Shown one piece after another: positions 1-8,346 of a stretch of DNA of 64,000 nt; the first letter of the stretch is position 1, and every line of letters starts with the position of its first letter. The DNA is from Pelomonas sp. Root1217. Lineage in GTDB: Bacteria > Pseudomonadota > Gammaproteobacteria > Burkholderiales > Burkholderiaceae_C. Location: positions 251,515 to 315,514 of the forward strand of contig NZ_LMDC01000027.1 of NCBI RefSeq assembly GCF_001425705.1, written 5' to 3'. The translations under genes and the position numbers were made by a program. The notes beneath the pieces were generated by a model that worked only from the letters and a program-made list of their open reading frames with translations, did not search any database and was not told where the DNA came from.

Positions 1-1183
1 CCCGCACCGCGCACGCCACATCGGCGAAACCGTTGTACAGCGGCGCGAAACCGAAGCGCAGCAGCTCGGGGTCGCCGGCGCGGAAGTCGCCGATGACGCC
101 CTGGACAATCAGCGCCTGCATGACCGCATAGCCATCGATCCGCTGGGGCAGCGAAAACGACACCTGCGAGCCGCGCATGGCCGAGTCCCGCGGCGTGGCA
201 ATGACGGCGCCCGGCACGCGCGCCTCCACGCCACCGATGAAGGCCTCGGTCAGCGCCAGCGACTTGTTGCGCAGCGCCTTGATGCCGCCCAGTTTGTTCG
301 CCGCGTCGTACACGTCCAGCGCCGTGTCCAGCCCGGTCATGGCCAGCACCGCCGGCGTGCCGCATTGGTACTGCTGGATGCCCGGCGCGGGCTGGTATTC
401 GCTGTCGAAATCGAAGGGGTTGGCGTGGCCCAGCCAGCCGGTCAGCGGCTGCCACACCTGGCCCTCGTGGCGCGGGTGCATCCACACGAAGGCCGGCGCG
501 CCCGGGCCGCCGTTGAGGTATTTGTAGCCGCAGCCAATGGCGAAGTCCGCCGCGCTGCCCAGCAGGTCGATGGGCACTGCGCCAGCGCTGTGCGCCAGGT
601 CCCACACGGCCAGCGCGCCGGCCTGCTGCGCCCAGCGCGTCAGCAGACCCATGTCATGCATGCGGCCGGTGCGGTAGTTCACATGCGTCAGCATCAGCAC
701 GGCGCAGCGCTCGTCCAGCAGCGGCGGGATGTCTTCCGGCGTCTCGGTCAGGATCAGCTCGCCGCCATGCGCCCGCACCACGCTCTGCGCGATGTAGTTG
801 TCGGTCGGGAAGTTGCTGCGCTCGCTGATGACGACCTTGCGCTTGCCCTGCTGCAACTGCAGCGCTGCGTGCAGCACCTTGTAGAGGTTGACGGAGGTCG
901 AGTCCGCCACCAGCACCTCGCCCGGGCGCGCGCCCAGCCACGGCGCCAGCCGGTCGCCCAGGCGGCGCGGCAGGTCGATCCAGCCGGCGGTGTTCCAGCT
1001 CTTGATCAGGCCCTGACCCCACTCCTGCTCCACCGCGCGCTGGATGCGCTCGGGTGTGGCGCGGGGCAGGGCGCCCAGCGAGTTGCCATCCAGGTAAGTG
1101 ACGCCGTCGGGCAGCGTGAACAGCTCGCGCAGGCTGCGCAGGGGGTCGGCGGCGTCAAGCCGCTTGGCATCATCGAGAGTCAT
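1..1183 (-). CDS. kynU: Kynureninase, 3' end cut by the window edge
   Basis: PLP-dependent hydrolase that splits kynurenine into anthranilate and alanine in tryptophan catabolism, in the cytoplasm. 394 codons are visible from the ATG at 1181-1183; about 20 C-terminal residues are missing beyond the left edge if the protein has the usual length near 415. The early YLDGNSLG motif, the WDLAHSAG segment and the PLP-lysine region CGYKYLNGGPG (Lys about 221) fit the family well. The start codon overlaps the kynB stop by four bases (ATGA), so the pair is translationally coupled. In Burkholderiales kynA often follows, which would lie outside the window (inference). Confidence 0.96.
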   Translation of the reverse strand, partial: MTLDDAKRLDAADPLRSLRELFTLPDGVTYLDGNSLGALPRATPERIQRAVEQEWGQGLIKSWNTAGWIDLPRRLGDRLAPWLGARPGEVLVADSTSVNLYKVLHAALQLQQGKRKVVISERSNFPTDNYIAQSVVRAHGGELILTETPEDIPPLLDERCAVLMLTHVNYRTGRMHDMGLLTRWAQQAGALAVWDLAHSAGAVPIDLLGSAADFAIGCGYKYLNGGPGAPAFVWMHPRHEGQVWQPLTGWLGHANPFDFDSEYQPAPGIQQYQCGTPAVLAMTGLDTALDVYDAANKLGGIKALRNKSLALTEAFIGGVEARVPGAVIATPRDSAMRGSQVSFSLPQRIDGYAVMQALIVQGVIGDFRAGDPELLRFGFAPLYNGFADVACAVR

Positions 1184-1821
1184 GGCAGTTCCCTCAGGAC
1201 GGCGCGTACCGGGCTGGCACAGGCGCCTTGGAGTTTGAGTGGCAGGGCGATCAGCTCGTAATCGCCCTCGGATACGTCGTCGAGAACCAGGTTCTCCAGC
1301 ACGCGCAGGTCGTGGCGGCGCAGCTGCTGGTGGCTGTGCAGGGCCTTGGAGTCGGCTGGGTCGACGCTGGGCGTGTCAATACCGATCAGCTTGACGCCGC
1401 GCTCGGCCAGCCACTCGACGGCCTCGGGGGCGTAGGCGGTGAAGGCCGGGTTCCACGCCGTGTCGGCCTTGTCGCAGCAGCGCACCAGCACGCGCGGCGG
1501 CAGGTCGGCCTCGGCGTGCAGCAGGTGCGCGACCGTGATCAGCGGCGCGGCACCGATGGCGTGGATGACGCGGCAGCGGCCCAGGTAGGTGTCCAGCGGC
1601 ACGTCGGAAATCGCCGGCGCGTCGTTGGCGTAGTGCAGCGGCGCATCGGCATGTGCGCCCACGTGGGGGCTCATCGTGATGGCGCTGAGATTGACCGGGC
1701 AACCGGGCGACAGCTGCGCCGTCCAGCGCAGGCTGTAGGGCTCGTCACCCGGGAAGGTGGGCGCGTCGGGGGCGACGGTGGGCGAGATGTCCCAGAGTCG
1801 GGAAGAGAGGTTGGCGTTCAT
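1180..1821 (-). CDS. kynB: Kynurenine formamidase
   Basis: Metal-dependent cyclase-family hydrolase that converts N-formylkynurenine to kynurenine and formate, directly upstream of kynureninase in the pathway and in the operon. The protein has 213 residues, the usual size. The family metal motif HxxxHxD is present as His53, His57 and Asp59 in SPHVGAHADAPLHY, and the later RRHDLRVLENLVL segment carries the second His/Glu pair. The stop codon overlaps the kynU start. The 59 bases before the start, up to the neighbouring 84-aa gene, contain no obvious strong promoter, so transcription may come from its own weak promoter or by read-through from the LysR gene. Confidence 0.96.
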   Translation of the reverse strand: MNANLSSRLWDISPTVAPDAPTFPGDEPYSLRWTAQLSPGCPVNLSAITMSPHVGAHADAPLHYANDAPAISDVPLDTYLGRCRVIHAIGAAPLITVAHLLHAEADLPPRVLVRCCDKADTAWNPAFTAYAPEAVEWLAERGVKLIGIDTPSVDPADSKALHSHQQLRRHDLRVLENLVLDDVSEGDYELIALPLKLQGACASPVRAVLRELP

Positions 1822-1880
1822 GGCGGCGGCACCTTAGCGTTGCAGCGGCCCGTGTGGTGTCGGTTAATTCCAACTGGCTG

Positions 1881-2135
1881 TCAATCGGGCGCCGCGGCTT
1901 CACGGAGCTGCCGCTCCAGCGCGTCCAGTTCCTCGGCAAGGCCAGGACGGCTCTGGAAGTCCCGGCCGGCCTTGCCGTACCAGTACTCGGCGTCCTCCAG
2001 GTCGCCCTCCTGCACATGCACCAGGGCATGCAGCCAGGCGGCCTCGGGCGAGCCGTGGCGCTGCACCTCGTCGTGCGCCTGCACCCATTGGCCGGCGCGC
2101 AGCAGCGCCAGCACGTCGAGCAAGGGCTGGTTCAT
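1881..2135 (-). CDS. Small conserved-looking protein of unknown function
   Basis: 84 residues, mostly helical, beginning MNQPLLDVLALLRAGQWVQA and ending in charged, Ala-rich sequence. The spacing of small and aromatic residues (AWLHALVHVQEGDLEDAEYW) is like a single tetratricopeptide helix pair, but no named family is recognised. Its ATG overlaps the TGA of the upstream LysR gene by four bases, which supports it as a real, coupled gene. No signal peptide or membrane segment is seen. A role with the regulator or with tryptophan catabolism can only be guessed from position. Confidence 0.75.
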   Translation of the reverse strand: MNQPLLDVLALLRAGQWVQAHDEVQRHGSPEAAWLHALVHVQEGDLEDAEYWYGKAGRDFQSRPGLAEELDALERQLREAAAPD

Positions 2136-3070
2136 GCAGTCTCCTCGTGCGCAGCCGCAGGGGCGGCGTTCAGTTCACGGTCCCAAGGCTCGCCTGCGAA
2201 GCGTGCCGCCAGGAAATCCACCAGCAGCCGCAGCGCCAGCGGCTGGTGCTGGCGCGACAGGTAGATGGCGTGGATGCCCAGCACCTCGGGTTCATGGTCG
2301 GGCAGCAGCGGCACGAGCCGGCCGGCGCGCAGATCATCGCCCAGGTAGTAGGTCGGCAGCATGCCCACGCCGGCCCCGGCCAGCACGGCGCGGCGCAGCA
2401 CGGCGGTCTCGTTGGTGTGCAGGCTCCACTCCACCGGCACGGTAATCAGTTCGGCGCCGCGCATGAAGCGGTACTGCTTGCCGATGCCGAAGGCGTGCGC
2501 CACGCAGCGGTGCTGGCGCAACTCGTCGGCGGTGCGCGGCGTGCCGTGCTGCTGCAGATAGGCCGGCGAGGCGCACAGCACCGAGCGGCACACGGCCAGC
2601 GGGCGGGTGATCATGGCCGGGTCCAGCGTGTTGGTGATGCGCACGGCCAGGTCCACCCGCTCTGCCACCAGGTCGGCCGGTTTGTCGGCCACCGACAGCA
2701 TCACTTCCACCTGGCGGTACTGGCGCTGGAAATCCACCACCGCGGCCGTCAGCTGCGCTTCGGCCAGCGAGCCCGGCGTCGTCACGCGCAGCAGGCCGGC
2801 CGGCTCGCGGCTGCGCTCGGCGGCCAGGTGCTGGGTCTCCAGCGCCAGGTCCAGCATCTGGCGGCAGGCGGGCAGCACGGCGCTGCCGGCATCCGTCAGG
2901 CTGACGCGGCGTGTCGTGCGGTGCAGCAGCCGGGCGCCGAACCAGTCCTCGGCCGCCGCCAGATAGCGGCTGACCATGGCGGTGGACATCTCCAGCTGAT
3001 CGGCCGCCTGGGTCAGGCTGGCGCGGTCGGCCACCTCGACAAAGACGCGCATGGCGGTCAGGCGATCCAT
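2132..3070 (-). CDS. LysR-family transcriptional regulator
   Basis: 312 residues from the ATG at 3068-3070, preceded by GAAAGAGAT, a good ribosome site; a longer upstream frame exists but lacks this. Residues 1-60 are a typical LysR winged helix-turn-helix (MDRLTAMRVFVEVADRASLT, then the TQAADQL..SRYL helix), followed by the two-lobe co-inducer domain. It is divergent from the MBL-fold/DsbA/SnoaL genes at 3207 with 136 bases between, the usual LysR arrangement, so those genes are its most likely targets. It is coupled by ATGA overlap to the 84-aa gene and lies upstream of kynB-kynU. The ligand is unknown. Confidence 0.93.
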   Translation of the reverse strand: MDRLTAMRVFVEVADRASLTQAADQLEMSTAMVSRYLAAAEDWFGARLLHRTTRRVSLTDAGSAVLPACRQMLDLALETQHLAAERSREPAGLLRVTTPGSLAEAQLTAAVVDFQRQYRQVEVMLSVADKPADLVAERVDLAVRITNTLDPAMITRPLAVCRSVLCASPAYLQQHGTPRTADELRQHRCVAHAFGIGKQYRFMRGAELITVPVEWSLHTNETAVLRRAVLAGAGVGMLPTYYLGDDLRAGRLVPLLPDHEPEVLGIHAIYLSRQHQPLALRLLVDFLAARFAGEPWDRELNAAPAAAHEETA

Positions 3071-3206
3071 GATCTCTTTCTTTGATTGCGACGAAAAACG
3101 AAATAAATAGTCAACCGAATCGGTCTTTATCAACCATACCGCAAAACCTAGAGTTCGCCCCACACCCCGCCGACACCTCGGCACGTCCCCCTGATCACCA
3201 CCGGAG

Positions 3207-4097
3207 ATGCCCATGTTCCCTCTCAGCCAACTCGCCCGCCGCCTGCTGCCCACCCTGGCCCTGGGCATGGTTGCCACGGGCAGCGCCCTGGCCCAGGCCC
3301 CGCTCAACGTCAAGGTCTACAACGCCGACGGCAACAGTTTCCACGTCAACGCCGTCGTCATCAGCGGCAAGACCGAGGCCCTGGTCATCGACAGCGGCTT
3401 CACCCGTGCCGACGCCCTGCGCGTGGCCGCCAACGTGCTGGACAGCGGCAAGACGCTCAAGACCATCTTCATCAGCAACGCCGACCCGGACTACTACTTC
3501 GGCGCCGAGACGCTCAAGACCGTCTTCCCCCAGGCCCGCGTGCTGACCACGCCCGCCGTGCGCGAGAAGATCCAGGCCAAGCTGGCCGGCAAGCTGGCTT
3601 TCTGGTCACCCAAGATGGGCGCCAACGCGCCCCAGCAGCCCATCGTGCCCGAGGCCCTGCAGGGCACGAGCCTGACGGTCGACGGCGAGACCATCGAGGT
3701 GCGCGGCACCACCGGCCTGCTGGCCCACCGGCCCTATGTGTGGATCCCGTCCATCAAGACCGTGGCCGGCAACATCGCCATCTTCGGCAACCTGCACGTC
3801 TGGACGGCCGACACCCAGAAGCCCGCCGAACGCCAGGCCTGGCTGGCCCAGCTCGACGAGATCGAGGCCCTGCAGCCCGCCACCGTCGTGCCCGGCCACA
3901 TGGCCGCCGGCACCGCGCTGGACACCAGCGCCATCCGCTACACCCGCGACTACCTGCGCCGCTTCGACGCCGAGGCCGCCAAGGCCAAGACCGGCGCCGA
4001 CCTCATCGCCGCCATGAAGCAGGCCTATCCCCAGGCCGGTCTGGGCATGGCCCTGGACATCGGCGCCAAGGTCAACAAGGGCGAAATGGCCTGGTGA
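3207..4097 (+). CDS. Exported MBL-fold protein with substituted metal ligands
   Basis: 296 residues with an N-terminal signal peptide ending near ALAQA, so probably periplasmic. The fold is recognisable: LVIDSGFTRAD, an ISNADPDYYFG segment where active members have THxHxDHxxG, and VVPGH near residue 231. The HxHxDH motif reads N91-A-D93-P-D95-Y96, so at least three metal ligands are changed. This points to an altered metal site or a non-hydrolytic role. It is first of three closely spaced plus-strand genes, divergent from a LysR regulator. A GTG two bases before its stop could start the next gene, suggesting coupling. The precise function is unknown. Confidence 0.85.
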   Translation: MPMFPLSQLARRLLPTLALGMVATGSALAQAPLNVKVYNADGNSFHVNAVVISGKTEALVIDSGFTRADALRVAANVLDSGKTLKTIFISNADPDYYFGAETLKTVFPQARVLTTPAVREKIQAKLAGKLAFWSPKMGANAPQQPIVPEALQGTSLTVDGETIEVRGTTGLLAHRPYVWIPSIKTVAGNIAIFGNLHVWTADTQKPAERQAWLAQLDEIEALQPATVVPGHMAAGTALDTSAIRYTRDYLRRFDAEAAKAKTGADLIAAMKQAYPQAGLGMALDIGAKVNKGEMAW

Positions 4098-4102
4098 GCA
4101 CC

Positions 4103-4798
4103 ATGACGAGCCCTGTCCTCCACTACATCTACGACCCCCTGTGCGGCTGGTGCTGGGGCGCCGCGCCGCTGGTGCGCGCGGCCCGCGACCTGCTGCCGGT
4201 GCGCCTGCATGCCGGCGGCATGATGACCGGCCCGCAGCGGCAGCCCGTCACGCCCGAGCTGCGCGCCTACGTGCTGGCGCATGACCAGCGCATTGCCCAG
4301 GCCACCGGCCAGCCCTTCGGCGACGCCTACCGTGACGGCCTGCTGTGCGACCCGCAGGCCGTGTTCGACTCCGAGCCGCCCACCGCCGCCATCCTCGCCG
4401 CCGAGGCCCTCGCCGGCCGTGGCACCGACCTGCTGGCCGAGTTGCAGGCCGCCCATTACGTGCAGGGCCGCCGCATCGCCGAGCCCGCCGTGCTGATAGA
4501 GCAGGCCGTTGCCATCGGCCTGCCAAGGGCGGAATTCGCGGCCGAGCTCGGCCGCCAGAGCCTGGGCCCGGTGCAGGCCCACATCGAGCAGACCCGTGCC
4601 TTCATGGCGCAGACGGGCGCGCGCGGATTCCCGAGCTTTGTGCTGGAGACTCAAGCCGGCCTCAGCCGCGTAGAAGCCTCGGCCTACCTGGGGCGGCCGC
4701 AGGACTTCGCGTCCGCCTTGCAAGGCTTGCTCGGCCAGGCGCCGGCGCAGCCGGGCGACGCAGCCGCGCTCTGCAGCATCGATGGCTGTGCCTCGTGA
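4103..4798 (+). CDS. DsbA-family (FrnE-like) thioredoxin-fold protein
   Basis: 231 residues starting at the ATG at 4103; a GTG at 4094 would add three residues and overlap the previous stop. The N-terminal DPLCGWCWGA segment gives a CxxC redox motif (Cys14-Gly-Trp-Cys17), and GFPSF near residue 176 supplies the cis-proline loop of the thioredoxin fold. A helical insert lies between, as in DsbA/FrnE proteins. There is no signal peptide, so it is likely cytoplasmic, a disulfide or dithiol oxidoreductase or a glutathione-linked isomerase relative. It sits between the MBL-fold gene and a SnoaL-like gene, probably as one operon. Confidence 0.9.
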   Translation: MTSPVLHYIYDPLCGWCWGAAPLVRAARDLLPVRLHAGGMMTGPQRQPVTPELRAYVLAHDQRIAQATGQPFGDAYRDGLLCDPQAVFDSEPPTAAILAAEALAGRGTDLLAELQAAHYVQGRRIAEPAVLIEQAVAIGLPRAEFAAELGRQSLGPVQAHIEQTRAFMAQTGARGFPSFVLETQAGLSRVEASAYLGRPQDFASALQGLLGQAPAQPGDAAALCSIDGCAS

Positions 4799-4811
4799 GC
4801 CGGAGGCAGGC

Positions 4812-5204
4812 ATGAAGAGCAACCTGCAAATCGTCAGCGACCACTACGCCGCCTCGGCGCGCGGCGACGTCCTGGCCATGATGGCCGACATGGCCCCCGA
4901 CGTGGCCTGGACGGAGATGGCCGGATTTCCCTGTGCCGGCACCTGGATCGGCCCCGCGGCCGTGGTCAGCAACGTCTTTGCCGTGCTGGGCCGTGACTGG
5001 GACGACTATCGCTTCACGCTGGAGCAACTCATCGACGGCGGCGAGCAGCTGGTCGCCCTGGGCCACTACAGCGGCCGCCATCGCGCCACGGACAAGGACC
5101 TGCATGCGCGAGTGGCCCACGTGTGGCGGCTGAAGGCGGGGCGGGTGGTGGCCTTCGAGCAGTTCACCGACACCTTGCTGGTGGCCAGAGCAATGACGGC
5201 CTGA
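4812..5204 (+). CDS. SnoaL-like / NTF2-fold protein
   Basis: 130 residues from the ATG at 4812, with GGAGG six bases upstream; the longer upstream frame lacks such a site. The pattern (NLQIVSDHYAASARGDVLAM, WTEMAGFPCAGTWIG, then strands ending RVVAFEQFTDT) is the cone-shaped NTF2/SnoaL fold used by small isomerases, hydratases and stress proteins. No catalytic assignment can be made. It is third in the MBL-DsbA-SnoaL run and converges on the large minus-strand genes with 16 bases between. Confidence 0.85.
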   Translation: MKSNLQIVSDHYAASARGDVLAMMADMAPDVAWTEMAGFPCAGTWIGPAAVVSNVFAVLGRDWDDYRFTLEQLIDGGEQLVALGHYSGRHRATDKDLHARVAHVWRLKAGRVVAFEQFTDTLLVARAMTA

Positions 5205-5220
5205 GCCACCGCCGCCGGCG

Positions 5221-8200
5221 TCACACCGGCGTGGCGGCGACCCGCAGCAGCGGCGCCTCGCGGCCGACCGGGTCGACCAGCACCAGCGCCAGCTGCAAGG
5301 CCGGCACCGGCGGCACGGCAGGCACGGCACGCTCGATGACGAGGTCCAGCGCGCCGCTGTCCAGCGGCACCGCGGCAGCCTCGGGCGCCCAGTCGCCGTC
5401 ATCCAGCTTCAGATGCACCTGCACCCTGAAGCCGCCCACCGCACGTGGGTGGGCCACCGGGCCGCCGCGGATCGCCAGCGTCAGCCGCCACGTGCCGGCT
5501 GCGGCACCGGCGCCTACCGTTACCGTCACGCTGCCGTCCGGCAACGCCGGGATATCCGCCGGCACGAACATGGCCATCGCGGGCGCGGACGCGCTGCTGA
5601 ACGCGCTCGGCGCGTCCAGGCGCTGCGCCGGCTGCAGCGGCTCGACGGCGCCGGCGGGCAGCGGGATCTCGGCCACGCCGGGCGGCAGGCGGCGCTCGGG
5701 CGGCATGCGCAGCTCGGCCCAGTAGTGGTAGCGCACGTAGGCGCTCAAGCCCTCGGGCGTTGGCGAGTCGTCCACCTCGGCGACGAATTCCTCGCCGTCG
5801 CGCCTCAACACGCCCCGCCCGATCTCGCGGGCGTAGAGCGCCTCGGGCACGCCGCCGCTGGCGCGCCGCAGCCGGTACTCGGGCGGCCGCGCGTCCGCGG
5901 CCGGTGGTTCGTCGAACAGGCCCGGCTCGGCGGCGCGCAGCGCCACCAGGTCCAGGCCAGGCGCGCGCACGGTGATGGTGGCCACGCCGCTGACCGGGTC
6001 GACGCGGGTCTCCACCTGCGGTGCGGGCGGGCGCCGGTCGCTGGGCACGGCCACCGGCAGCAGCGGGCAGCTCTCGAATGCGGCCTCGTTGCCCTGGCTG
6101 CTGAGTGGCACGAAGCGCAGGAACTGCACGGTCTCCAGCGCCCGCGGCAGGCGCGTGTCGAACAGCACGCTGCCGTCGCCGCCGGGCGTCAGCGGCGTGT
6201 CGGTGAGCAGGCGGAAACGATCGCGCAACCCCAGGCCAGCCAGGCCCTTCTGCGCGCCATCGACGGCCACCTCGGCGCGGGTGCGCGGCCGCTCGCCCTC
6301 CATCAGCGCGATCTCCAGGCCACGCGCATCCGCCAGGTAGGCGCGGTAGCGGGCGCCGGCCACGCCGGTGAAGCGCAGCCGGAACTCGACATCGGTCGCC
6401 GGCGCCGGGCGGCTGCTCCAGACGATGGCGATGCCGGTCTGCGGCACCGGCGGTGTGCGCGGGTCGTGGATGGCGATGGTCGCTGCCACGGTGGGGCCGG
6501 GCGTGCCCTCGTCGTCTTCAAAATGGGCCGTCGCGGTGACGGCGCGGCTTTCCATCGGCAGCAGCGCCGGCAGCTCGAAATCGAAGTGAAGCACGCCGCC
6601 GTCCTGCGGTGCCGCGGCGTCCTGCAGCGCGCCATCAAGGTCGATCACGACGCGCGACAAGGGCCGCGAGCCGGCCGTCATCTCGTGCAGCGCGGGCACC
6701 ACCACCGACCAGCGCACGCTGCCGGCCACGGCCGCCGCGTCGCCAGCCGCCCGCCCGGCCAGTTGCAGGTGCGAGCGCAGCACCGGCTGCGGCAGGGACG
6801 GCCGCGGCGGCGTCGGCACGACGATCTCGGTCGCGGCGCCGAAGCGGCCGAACACGTCGGCCAGGGCCACGCGGTAGCTCCAGGGCGCGTTGCCGGCGTC
6901 GATGTTGGCATCCGACACGATGCCGAAGACGCCGTCGTGCAGCTTGTCGGCATTGCCCAGCATGCGCGGGGCGGCGCGCTCGGCGGGGTCGGCATCGGGC
7001 GTGGCGGCCGTCAGGTCCACCATGTCATGGCGCGTGCGCCAGCCGTCGGCCTCGAGACGGCCCAGCGCCACCAGCGTGGCCAGCGCCGGTGTGGCGATGC
7101 GCAGCTGCTGGCGGAACCGAATGCTCGGCCCCTCGTCCTCGCGCTGCCAGCCGGCATCGCCCAGCAGCACCTCGGGCGCGGCTGGCAGGTCGGGCGGCGG
7201 CGCGGCAAGTGCCGTGGCCACGAAGGCGCGCAGCGTCAGCCCGTGGCGCTGCACGGCCAGTTCGGCCGGGCCGCGCAGCCCAGGTTGCAGTTGCATCAGC
7301 CGCTCGATCAGCTGCAGTTCCATTGCATCGGCGTCAGGCAGCTCGAAGCGCATGGCCGGGCCGACGGCAAACAGGCCCGCCGCCAGCCAGCCGCGCGCGC
7401 CGGGTGGCTGGAACGGGTTGTCAGGCACGAGCAGGTTGTCCAGCAGCGTGGCGGTGCCCAGGTACCGCCCTGCGCCAGGGTCCAGCGCCTTCATCAGCAG
7501 GCTGCTCTGCACCCATTCGGTGGCGCGCTGCCACGGCCGGCGCTTGCCGTTGAGAGCCACGGCAGCCTCCCAGAGATGGGTGCGCTGCACCAGTGACGGC
7601 GGCTTCTCCGCGTCGCCCACCAGGCGTTGGGTGTCGTCGTCCAGGTCGGCCTGGAAGGCGGCCACGCGCGCGCGTTCGGCAGAGGGCGGTAGCGCATCGA
7701 AGGGGCCGTCGGGGCGGTCGGGGCGGGTCCAGCGCTCAGATGCCGCACGCTCGGCGCGCTGCAGCGCAACCGCGGTGCCTTCGCCGCCGGCATACCAGGG
7801 CTGATCGCCCTCGATCGGCAACGACAAGCTGGCGAAGGGCTGCTGGCCGAGCAGTGCCTCGATCGCCCGCCCGGCCGAGATCACCCAGCCCTGCAGCGTG
7901 ACCCGGCCGCGGCCGCGCAGCCGCAGGCCGGTGATCTGCGGTGCGGCCACCAGCCAGCGTGGCGAAGACCGTGCCGCCACGACGCGGCTGCCGCTGCGGT
8001 CGAGCAGGGCCAGCTCGCCGCTGCCCTGGAAGCGCGCCTCGATGCCGGCCACGCGGGCGTCGCTGGGCGCCTCCATCTGGCGGCGGCCGGTGAGCTCGCC
8101 GCCACCGGCGTCCAGGTTCAGTGCGGGCAATAGCCGGTGGTCGCGCGTGAACCAGTCCATGGCCGGCGCATCGGTCGCAAACGCCTCCACCGGCCACACC

Positions 8201-8346
8201 AGAAAGGGCGCCAGCGGAAAGCCGAGTGCGGCCGACGGGAACAGGCGCAGGTGCGTGCCCTTTGGCAGGTCGGGGTCGGGGGCGGCGATGCCGGCTGCCG
8301 CCGCGTGGGCCGAGAAATAGCACGGGTCAACGAGCCAGCTGTTCAT
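5221..8346 (-). CDS. Very large beta-rich protein of unknown function (1041 aa)
   Basis: No family is recognised. There is no signal peptide, membrane segment or catalytic motif that I can name. The first third (MNSWLVDPCYFSAHAAAAGI onward) mixes strands and helices. The last 600 residues are a series of short beta modules rich in Pro, Val and Asp (for example ATITVRAPGLDLVALRA near 775) that resemble fibronectin-III or Ig-like folds. The codon pattern matches the chromosome and the frame is intact. Its ATG overlaps the stop of the 1766-aa gene (ATGA), so the two are co-translated and probably act together. It is the downstream member of the pair; export and partners are unknown. Confidence 0.8.
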   Translation of the reverse strand: MNSWLVDPCYFSAHAAAAGIAAPDPDLPKGTHLRLFPSAALGFPLAPFLVWPVEAFATDAPAMDWFTRDHRLLPALNLDAGGGELTGRRQMEAPSDARVAGIEARFQGSGELALLDRSGSRVVAARSSPRWLVAAPQITGLRLRGRGRVTLQGWVISAGRAIEALLGQQPFASLSLPIEGDQPWYAGGEGTAVALQRAERAASERWTRPDRPDGPFDALPPSAERARVAAFQADLDDDTQRLVGDAEKPPSLVQRTHLWEAAVALNGKRRPWQRATEWVQSSLLMKALDPGAGRYLGTATLLDNLLVPDNPFQPPGARGWLAAGLFAVGPAMRFELPDADAMELQLIERLMQLQPGLRGPAELAVQRHGLTLRAFVATALAAPPPDLPAAPEVLLGDAGWQREDEGPSIRFRQQLRIATPALATLVALGRLEADGWRTRHDMVDLTAATPDADPAERAAPRMLGNADKLHDGVFGIVSDANIDAGNAPWSYRVALADVFGRFGAATEIVVPTPPRPSLPQPVLRSHLQLAGRAAGDAAAVAGSVRWSVVVPALHEMTAGSRPLSRVVIDLDGALQDAAAPQDGGVLHFDFELPALLPMESRAVTATAHFEDDEGTPGPTVAATIAIHDPRTPPVPQTGIAIVWSSRPAPATDVEFRLRFTGVAGARYRAYLADARGLEIALMEGERPRTRAEVAVDGAQKGLAGLGLRDRFRLLTDTPLTPGGDGSVLFDTRLPRALETVQFLRFVPLSSQGNEAAFESCPLLPVAVPSDRRPPAPQVETRVDPVSGVATITVRAPGLDLVALRAAEPGLFDEPPAADARPPEYRLRRASGGVPEALYAREIGRGVLRRDGEEFVAEVDDSPTPEGLSAYVRYHYWAELRMPPERRLPPGVAEIPLPAGAVEPLQPAQRLDAPSAFSSASAPAMAMFVPADIPALPDGSVTVTVGAGAAAGTWRLTLAIRGGPVAHPRAVGGFRVQVHLKLDDGDWAPEAAAVPLDSGALDLVIERAVPAVPPVPALQLALVLVDPVGREAPLLRVAATPV

